Source: Lagopus muta (Eukaryota; Chordata; Aves; Galliformes; Phasianidae). Taken from it: a DNA stretch of 64,000 nt. Position numbers and translations under genes: made by a program. The DNA is taken from contig NC_064436.1 of assembly GCF_023343835.1 (NCBI RefSeq), forward strand, positions 55,403,883 through 55,467,882. Direction: 5' to 3'. Below, in pieces: positions 60,924-64,000 of the stretch. Under the pieces are notes generated by a model. It saw only the letters and a program-made list of their open reading frames with translations, was not told the DNA's origin and searched no databases. Each line of letters begins with the position of its first letter. Position 1 is the first letter of the stretch.

Positions 60924-63900
60924 ATACAATATTTTATCTTAATTTAAATTTTATATAATAATATTTTAAAGGAGTGCTTCTATGCATTTAGCCGGCATAG
61001 TACTAGTAATAATTACTGTTGCTGTGCTATGTAGGCTTGAAGAGGACCTTAGATGCAGATAAGGCCCACATACTACTAGTGTCCAAGGCCAAATGAGGTG
61101 TTCTGTGAAATTTGCAGGATATCTGTTTTAACAAAGAACTCTCATTTCAGATGAACTTTAAATGCAATTGGAGGGCTTCCACTCTGCTCTGAGGTTTTGA
61201 AGTGGGAACACAATTGAGGCAGTTCCGGCCAGGACACTTCACAGGGACAACTTCTGAGGGAGCAGGTAGCCTCAGCTCAAGTGCTAGATCTTTCCATATG
61301 AAAATCAAAGGTATTTTCCAGCTGATTTCAATGGGAAAATGATAAAATCCTAAGTTAACATGCAGCACTTTAGGAAAAAGAAAAGTATTCAGGACGAATC
61401 AGCAAAGAAGATTAAAAAAATCTTCAGTTCTGAATAGACTTTTAAAAAATATTACATTTTTAGAAGACTTTAGAGAGAAAAAAAGGAAATGTTTAAACAA
61501 AAACTTTTAAAATGATAAATAAAGGATGATATAACCCAAAGGATGAGTATAACCGAAAAATGAAAAACAAAAGGCAGAAAGACAGAAAAAGCACAGATTT
61601 AAAAGTTGTACTCTAATCTCAAATTATGTGTTTATAAAATTTTTTGCCTAATTCTTTCAGAAAACTATATTGGACACATCTGTATAAAATACATTTCCCA
61701 GTTTAACCACATTGATTTTCTAGCTTGCTGACAAGTAACAAAATAAGAAATCTCCAAATGTAATAATTCAGCAGTTATATTTGTTAACTAGCTACTGTAG
61801 ATACATTTTCTCAGCTTTTTTAAATATACTATCTGGAATAAAAACATTTAGAAGTTTCAGAATATTTTTCTTAGTTTCTTAGCATGGCTTTTTCCAAAAC
61901 CTAAATGGATACAAAGTAAAGGTAACACAAATTTGCACTGTGTACAGTATGTGGGGAGGAATATTAGGGGTAATAAATAAATAAATAACACGATGATGTA
62001 GTTTAAGAACAGAATGTAAGAAAATAAAATTACAGTAGTATTCTATTTATAAGCAAGTTTAAAAAAACTTTAGATGACATGTTTGATCACTGGTGGAATG
62101 CTTAATTAAATATATAATACCTTCCAGAGATTTACTTACAAAGATGAATTCTTAATCAGATAGGGCTGGAAGATGTACCTAGAATCAAACTAATAGTGAT
62201 TGATGCATAAAGAATGGGAAGGAGAAAAAGTATGTATAGCATACAGTGGTATAATGGGCATACATATATATATATATATCTATAACTGATCTGACACAGA
62301 TATCAAGGAGTTGCCTTTAAGATGAATTTTCCTAATGTCAGAAACTGTACTCCACAGAGGAGAGCTCTGGCATTTCCTTAGGAGGTGTTTTTGGTTGCAG
62401 CTGAAGGACCCAATATTTAAAAATGTAACTAACTTGAAAATAAACCTAGTTATAAAGAGGTATAAGTCTTTTTCACACAGGTTTCCTGTTTGATCTTTGA
62501 AGTTTGTTTGAGTTTCTGGAGAGACGCAGTTTAGAAAAGTACTGAGTATGTTAACAATGTCAAGTAGAGAACAGAGTGAATTAAGTGCTCTCAGTATGTT
62601 CAGGTTCAGGGATTTTCCAAATTAACTAAAATTCCCAAGATATTAAAATGAACTGTAAGAGGAGCACTGCCACTTGTTCTTGAAAGGTACACCACTCGAC
62701 TCTCCTGTCTCAGTAAATGCGTAGTCCTATGTACAATCCTTAAGCTATCATCTTATTTTCCATTTTCCGGATGGAACTTTTTTTTCATGTAACCCTGAGG
62801 AGTGTATTCCTCACCATCGTAACTGGTTAAAATTGTATTTTTCTTTGTTCCTTTTATTATTTTGCAAACTATTTACTCAGACTAAAATCTGCACACCAAA
62901 TGAAAGTATATGTGTTTGTGCATTATGAACTTCCTAGGTGTTTGATTTTGGACTAAGACTGGATGACAGCAAAAGCAGTCATTATTACTGGATACTTTAT
63001 CTCATCCAAGGCATTTGTTCTGCTAATGCATATGAAAGAAAAATCTTTCAGTAAATATCATTGTTTCAACAGTTCCACCACAATCAATAAGAGAAACCAA
63101 GAATTACTGAATGTGGGAGCTCACAGAAATTCAGAGAAAACTGATCAAACATGAATTTTTTACTGTATTGTGGCAGTACATCCAGGTCCCGATTATGTTA
63201 CCTTCATCAGTCCCTCTGTATCTCTATATGTAATAAAAATATGGTTCTGAAGGCTGGAAAAAATAGTATTTGTAATGTGTCCACATACACTTAATATTGC
63301 AATTCTTTAATAGTGGTTTTTCAGGAATCCTTCCCTATAAATATCCTGAATTTGTAAGTGTCAGAGTTCTCTGAAGTTTCACTGAAGTCAACAAAGCAAA
63401 GCTTATCCTGCTCCATACTGAGTAGGGCACTAAGTAGAAATCTCAACCTCTGTATCTACCATTTCTGTAGTATTTAGTTTTAATACAGCCAACTTCTCTA
63501 TTGTTATCTTCCATTCCTGTTTAGCATGCAAGATACCTTCAACTTACGCCATTTTTAATTGGGATTTTGGGACATATATATGAAGCCAAAGTAACATTTA
63601 AACCAATTAAATTTGTCATTTATTTTCACAGTTTTCAAAATTTTAAATAGCTACAAGAATATTAGATTTAGACTGTCACAGAAATGTGCAGATTTGCAGA
63701 TAATACTGCTCAGCTAGAAAAGATAAGTCTCAAGGCACTTAGAGTTTTATATATATTTTTTAAATGGAAAATTATCTGAAGGAATTCTAGCCCAGTCTAC
63801 CGATGCTTCACAGGCCCAGCACTGGCCAGTTTCTTCGAGGCTGTATCTTGTTGCTCTGGGGCCTTGTAGACAATTCTTGTAAGACCTTTGGTTCTGGTTC

Positions 63901-64000
63901 TGCTAATTCATATTTGTGTAAACCAAGAAAGACCTCAAGTTATCCGTGCTTTACAGCAGTTTCAAAGAGAGCAGAGATAAGCTTGCGTATATCATTTAAC
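60924..64000. other. Intergenic stretch without recognised genes
   Basis: AT-rich sequence containing a short AAAT run (about 61971-61988) and a TA microsatellite (62263-62279). No exon, RNA gene or transposon body was recognised up to the window end. Confidence 0.7.
62263..62279. repeat. Short (AT)n microsatellite
   Basis: About 17 bp of AT alternation in unique sequence. Confidence 0.9.

Noticed and set aside
1..64000. tRNA, rRNA, CRISPR array or bacterial-type operon
   Set aside because: No cloverleaf with internal promoter boxes, no rRNA-like block and no regularly spaced repeats were seen; the sequence is plainly nuclear vertebrate DNA.

Overview
The window is AT-rich vertebrate DNA, very probably from a bird and most likely a galliform such as chicken. 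Four lines of evidence support this: 3'-truncated CR1 LINEs with ATTCTATG-type ends, two relics resembling the chicken mariner Galluhop, an avian-type solo LTR, and sparse short microsatellites in otherwise unique sequence. There are no operons, no CRISPR array and no RNA gene that I can recognise.

The only protein-coding gene I can support is the 5' end of SLIT2, on the minus strand. SLIT2 is the secreted axon-guidance ligand of ROBO receptors. Exon 1 (coding part 25893-26068) encodes the start codon, signal peptide and cysteine-rich LRR N-cap. Exons 2, 3 and 4 (24316-24387, 23183-23254, 8146-8217) are each exactly 72 nt, each encode one leucine-rich repeat, and are all joined by phase-2 introns with GTAAGT donors and AG acceptors. 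Exons 2-4 are too short for a simple ORF search and were found by reading the translated splice-flanked sequence. Together they encode residues 1-131; the rest of the gene lies beyond coordinate 1.

Region by region: 1-8145 is the start of a large intron 4, with an RFX-type X-box and GC-richer islands that may be regulatory. 8218-23182 is intron 3 (about 15 kb), holding a decayed CR1, a Galluhop-like relic and a solo LTR. 23255-24315 and 24388-25892 are the short introns 2 and 1. About 25.6-27.75 kb is a strong CpG island covering exon 1, the leader and the promoter, with a GC-box/TATA arrangement near 27.4 kb and a poly-T-rich tract inside the putative leader. From 27.8 to 64 kb I see no gene. 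That interval holds CR1 copies (including a head-to-head pair at 38.7-39.6 kb and reverse-transcriptase fragments at 44.7-45.2 and 60.1-60.9 kb), a second Galluhop-like copy, possible LTR-related segments and simple repeats.

The most interesting points are in the SLIT2 5' region: the near-palindromic TATA/GC element, the poly-T tract and upstream ORFs that would sit in a long leader, and several non-repetitive islands that are candidate conserved enhancers. I found no evidence of a novel multi-gene system. All homology statements come from recognition by eye, not from database searches.
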